Notes under the pieces: generated by a model
The model's database searches: none
Told to the model about the DNA's origin: nothing
Seen by the model: only the letters and a program-made list of their open reading frames with translations
Part shown: piece after piece, positions 59,901-64,000 of the stretch
How positions within the stretch are numbered: the stretch's first letter is position 1
Layout: each line of letters starts with the position of its first letter
Position numbers and translations under genes: made by a program
Source: Trematomus loennbergii
Taxonomy: Eukaryota > Chordata > Actinopteri > Perciformes > Nototheniidae
Direction of reading: 5' to 3'
Assembly (NCBI GenBank): GCA_012861695.1
Contig: JAAOOA010000049.1
Location: forward strand, 974,001-1,038,000
Length of the DNA stretch: 64,000 nt

Positions 59901-61211
59901 AAAGAATATTTACACACGTAAGGTCATCATCTTAACAGTTTTTTTATGCTCATCGACTCATCCGTGAGCAGAGCATCAAGTTGGCATGCCTATTACAACT
60001 GAATGCGGCGATTACCATCTTGTTCAGAAAAACGCCTCACAAACTTATTAAGATCTAACGCTTTAGTGTGCTCAGCCTCCAGGGTCTCAGCTCCATGAAG
60101 AAAGCCTTCAGTGTGTAGTCAGACATCGATCTTATGCATTATGAACCTGCATCAAACAAGGCTGAATATAAAGTCGATACTACAAACATTAGCCCTGCAA
60201 GTTGTCTTAATATCATCAATATTAGTAATTCTGCCCCTTAGAAGGCCTGCAGAGTGCAGCTCAGGGGTCTGCTCTTCATCTTATTGCTTTTCTTTTGTTA
60301 TTGTTGTGGATGCTGCAGTTTCTGTGTTCCCATCCTCAGCTGGAGTCAGTGTTCTGTATTTAATGGGCCACATGTGATGTCTTGTTTCTTATTCATTTTT
60401 TTTAATCCAAATTTGCTTTGCCAAGTGAATGCATGTTTTTGGGCTGATTCCAGCGTTGAGTCCATCACAGGGAACATGAGCTTTCTGTAAAAGTTGCATC
60501 ACCATACCCTGCAGTCATGCACTGAGAGAGGTTTGAAAAGCTGGTGTTCTGATTTTAAATTCAAGGATTCTCACATTGAATATCTCAGCGTTGTTAGAAA
60601 TAAGCAAGAAGTCCAAAGGGTGGTTTTATATCAGTTAATGAAAGGTTTCTGCTTGAAAGCTGACCTTGAAATGTTTGAAAAGCAGCAGAAGTTATTAAGT
60701 TTGAAAGGTGAAAAGGTGGTCATTATAAGACCTGAAGCGAGTCTCAAGTGTTTGTAAGGTATATTTCTATTTTCAAAAGCTGATTTCAAAGCCATCATTG
60801 CTTTGTTGTCATGGCCATGGTTCACATTGTGAAAGCAAATAAAAAATAAAATAAAAAAAAATGTAATTGCATAATGATTCTGCATCTGTTATTAAAACCA
60901 TATAACGCTTGCATTTTCTAGATCTTTAAACCGCATTTAACTGTCAATATGGGATGATAAATAGTGCTACTGCTTAAAGAACTTAACACTTTCCCTGTGT
61001 CTGCATTAAACTGCACCAGCATCAAAAACACGAAACATTTTCAAGAGCGAACAAGGATATGCAAAACAGCGCTCAGTTATTATTACCCAGATATATTCTC
61101 TAACTGTTTCTCATTTATACCATCCTGTCACCATGTCAAAGGATGTTGAAGAATCAAAATAAGTGTCACCTCCAGATCTACAGCATTATCCTGAAAGAGG
61201 ATTCTGTTTAA
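59901..61211. other. no recognisable feature
   Basis: Short frames, including 87 codons at 60494-60757, have no recognisable domain. No structured repeat. Confidence 0.4.
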
Positions 61212-61330
61212 TAATAATATGATAATACATTTTATTTATAGAGCTGTTTTTTATGGTACTCACAGACACTTTACAAGTTAAAGATCATAAAACGTCATTA
61301 CAACAACACTTAAAATATACAAAATACAAC
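61212..61330 (+). repeat. LINE-type 3' tail fragment
   Basis: 'aatacattttatttatagagc' is followed by 'cacagacactttacaa', a tail form shared by fish L2-like and SINE elements. No coding part adjoins it. Confidence 0.45.
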
Positions 61331-61424
61331 ATTAATTACACCGATTGAAAGCTCCGAAGAGGTGACTCTTGATTAGTGATTTGAACATGGAGTTTATTCA
61401 GGAGTTTCACGTACAATGGATGTC

Positions 61425-61495
61425 ACTATGTTACATAAGTAAACAAAGGAGTTCAATGAAGGGTGTTCGGGGGGGGGGGGGAGAATACTGTAGAG
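61425..61495 (-). mobile_element. family Y end fragment
   Basis: On the minus strand, 'cttaaagaggctctacagtattc' is followed by a C13 run and 'ttgaactcctttgtttac', matching the arrangement at 36297-36480. Only the terminal part is present. Confidence 0.4.
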
Positions 61496-62291
61496 CCTCT
61501 TTAAGGTTTCGGCAGCAGAGAAAAAGTGATGGGCGGGGAAAATCTATATTTTGAAGGTGGAAGAAGGAGGATCTGGTGTTCTGGTTGATATGGTTTTCAA
61601 TGGTGAGGTTAAGAAATAACTCCATGGAAGGGAGCTGTCAATGGTGGGGCAGAAGATATTGCTTAACCTCTGATCAGATTCTGCAGTCAACTAAACAGGC
61701 AGCACCTGATCTAATTTGGAATCCAGTGTTGTGAGCACTTTGTGTTCAGATAGAATCAGAGCTGAAGGAGGTTACATCGCTAACAGCAGCAGCAGCAGCA
61801 GCTGGCTGATGCAACATGTGACACTGATAAAGAGGCTACACACTGACAGCAAAGTGAAGGAAGTGAGGAAACTGAAAGCATGTCCTCCTCTTCACCTTCC
61901 TCAGCCCTGTGCTCTGTGTCAGCTCACTGAGGCATCTGGGTTTAAACGGCAGGTCTCTGCTTTCAATGGATCATCCTCCATCTTTTAAGAGGACCATCGG
62001 TGCTATCAACCCCAATTAAAGAATGACACACATGATGGATCATGCAGGTATAGAGGGAAGGGATTAGTGCTTGCTGAGAGCAGGGAGGGTCTGACTGACA
62101 GCTGGAGTCACAGGGGGGTTACTTCAGATACAGCATGCATGTCAATCATTCATGACATTTATTTTATTTTCTCTCCCCCTATCTTAAAAACACAGTAAAT
62201 CTACGTATATGTCAATGTATCTCAAGGTGATCGGTCAGTTACACTTTTAGAATCAGAATATAATTTGTGTCATGGAGTCAGTGGATATGTA
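61496..62291. other. no recognisable feature
   Basis: No supported gene. A short (CAG)n of six units lies at about 61785-61802. Confidence 0.4.
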
Positions 62292-62751
62292 CGATGGCCG
62301 AAAGGTGCAAACGCGCTATGACGGCCCAAATAATTTCCATTAGGAGAAACACACTGCAGTTTCAAAAACTATGCAGATGTAAAAACATAAATGTGCCAAA
62401 ACACATGCAAATGATAAGGTTGGCTAACTATCACTGTTGGCAGAGTTATTATTCTGTTTCATAATTGTGATTATTTTGTCAGTTTTTGTCAGTATATTTG
62501 AAATGACTAGGCTAGCTAGGTTAGCTAACTAGCGTACAGTAGATCTGCAATAATATAGGAAGGAATCATGTGATCAAATTGTTAAAATAAGCATATAAAA
62601 CTTACATTTTAAGTACGTTTCCAGTGACAGTTCTTGTTCTTCGCATCGTTCTTCAACTTGATAAAGTGTATCTTCATTTGCATCTGTTTTGGCGCATTTG
62701 TGTTTCTCCTAATGGAAATATTTGTTTTGCATTTGCACCTGTCGGACACCG
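62292..62751. mobile_element. TA-flanked TIR element, family V, complete
   Basis: The left end is CGATGGCCGAAAGGTGCAAA, and the right end is the inverted form of CGGTGTCCGACAGGTGCAAA. TA lies immediately outside each end. The 460-bp interior shares 'gctagctaggttagctaact' and 'ggaaggaatcatgtgatca' with 40933-41245. 'ttccattaggagaaacac' near 62335 is inverted near 62700, extending the terminal repeats. No coding capacity. Confidence 0.75.
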
Positions 62752-64000
62752 TATAACCTAAATGATCAATTGTTTACATGCTACTGCACTGTACAATAGA
62801 CAGCACATGCATAGTTACCTAAATTGACATGTACAAATCTTTGAAATCAAGAAGCTAATAGGAAATACTGCAGTATTGTAGGCAGCGTATATAAATAGAC
62901 TAATTCTATGTATTCAGGTCAAATTCTGAATATGAGTATCATAATGTGAAACTGGACTTGATTTACATTTCCAGCACCTCAAGGTCTCCTGCAGAAGCTC
63001 AAGGGCAGAGATTAAAAGCACAGAACACATTCAGAATGACTGAACAGAGCCTAGAGCACAGTCAGAATTGAAGGATTTATGAATGTATTCAGTAGATATA
63101 TATTCACGATATGTGAGATGGTAATGGTATTCTACATGAAGAGCTTCCTCGTCATTTTTCACTCAGCGCAAAGGCTGATTTTGTACAATTTTAATATCCA
63201 CAACCTCAGTTTGAATATCATCTTCTGTGGCTAGAGTAGCGGAAACAGTCCCACATGCTGCCAACAGCAGAGCCAGAATGATTCTGTGCAGCTTCGCCCT
63301 ATAATTTCATTAAAAATTGCCTTCTGAAAGCCGGGGTTGGAAAACCACAACTTTCCGTACAGAGAGCTGCTAAGTTTCCTCTCTAAAAAGTGATATTGTG
63401 AAGCTTCGTTGCAGCTTAAACAGAGTAAACACTCTGCTGAATATCTCATGATGTTTAACATGTTTCAGATCAGAATCCAATAGCAGAGCATGTGCTTCGG
63501 AGTGTGCTGTTTGAAGTGTGCTCCTGGAACAGCGCCAGATACAGCCGTCAGCTGAAGGCTACTCTCGCTGCATCTGTATCAAACTTTTATCAAAGCTGCT
63601 TTGCATATTTTAACCCAAAATCCTACCCTTTACTGAGCTTCCAAATCATGCTGTGCAGTTTAAGATCTTTGCACCCTCCTGGCAGCAACTATTCAGTAGG
63701 AAAATCAACCTGCAAACTCTATTCATTACACAAAATTACAATCATCTCTGCTTTTGTTGTTGCCAAAGTTCAACTATGCAACAATTATCGAACAAAAGGA
63801 AGTACCAAATCATTGAATATGCTTTCTCAGAATCCTGGAACCTTGAATAACTACAACTGAAGGAAATGCAAATGTTACAAAAGAGCATTTGATGAATCGC
63901 TGGGTTTGTTGGCTGTTTGCACCAGTTGGAGAAACAATCAGAGCTCTGTGGGCGGAACAAAGAAAGGGGATGTCGTCTTTCTGCAGAGCTCGTTACAAAA
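62752..64000. other. no recognisable feature
   Basis: Unique-looking DNA to the window edge. Frames of 76-122 codons (63231-63461, 63492-63860) overlap on opposite strands and show no domain. Confidence 0.4.

Noticed and set aside
60494..60757. 87-codon plus-strand frame as a small gene
   Set aside because: No upstream promoter or Kozak support, no domain, and overlaps an equally long minus-strand frame.

Overview
The window looks like teleost fish DNA, probably percomorph, with no convincing protein-coding host gene. The evidence is direct: no long ORF with a recognisable host protein, AT-rich unique sequence, long (CA)n tracts, two tRNA-derived SINEs of teleost type (27512-27708 and 46456-46632), LINE 3' tails of fish type, and a dense set of small DNA transposons. 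The taxonomic placement is an inference from repeat style. I read the window as intergenic or intronic sequence built up by transposon insertion. The open frames of 60-160 codons scattered through it are almost all chance frames or frames inside repeats. The only recognisable protein remnants are two broken BED zinc-finger fragments in hAT transposons (about 52.2 and 53.2-53.6 kb) and short LINE C-terminal fragments on the minus strand (18.4-18.6 and 28.8-29.1 kb). Layout: 0-11 kb is transposon-rich. It has an LTR-like block (about 0.4-1.1 kb), two copies of a TTAA-bounded element (1674-2171, 8004-8500), a fold-back element (3058-3210), two hAT elements with perfect 8-bp target duplications (4556-5882, 6943-7593), three copies of a family with TTAACCTGTT ends, and a 40-bp tandem array. 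11-21 kb is mostly unique-looking, with a pure (AC)n of 165 bp, a double-TIR element (13322-13873) and a diverged repeat block (16.8-17.7 kb). 21-28 kb holds a 1-kb element with perfect 20-bp inverted ends (21324-22337), a local duplication (23.0/26.35 kb), a hAT (25732-26252) and a SINE. 28-38 kb carries LINE remnants, a weak candidate first exon (29.2-29.4 kb), several minisatellites, and a 1.25-kb polypurine minisatellite running into (CA)n. 38-51 kb has further TIR elements, a SINE, a 1.5-kb TA-bounded element containing five regularly spaced RFX-like palindromes, and a purine-rich array. 51.7-53.9 kb is a hAT element inserted inside another hAT element, both with target duplications still readable. 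54-64 kb has more copies of the same families, including a hAT (57647-58326) sitting inside a TTAA-bounded element. Nothing here forms a pathway or operon. The strongest content is stratigraphic: six hAT insertions with clear 8-bp duplications, several nested, give a relative order of events. I found no previously undescribed gene system that I can support. The best leads are the nested BED-finger hATs, the palindrome array near 47.3-47.9 kb, and a conserved splice-donor-like site in one dispersed family.
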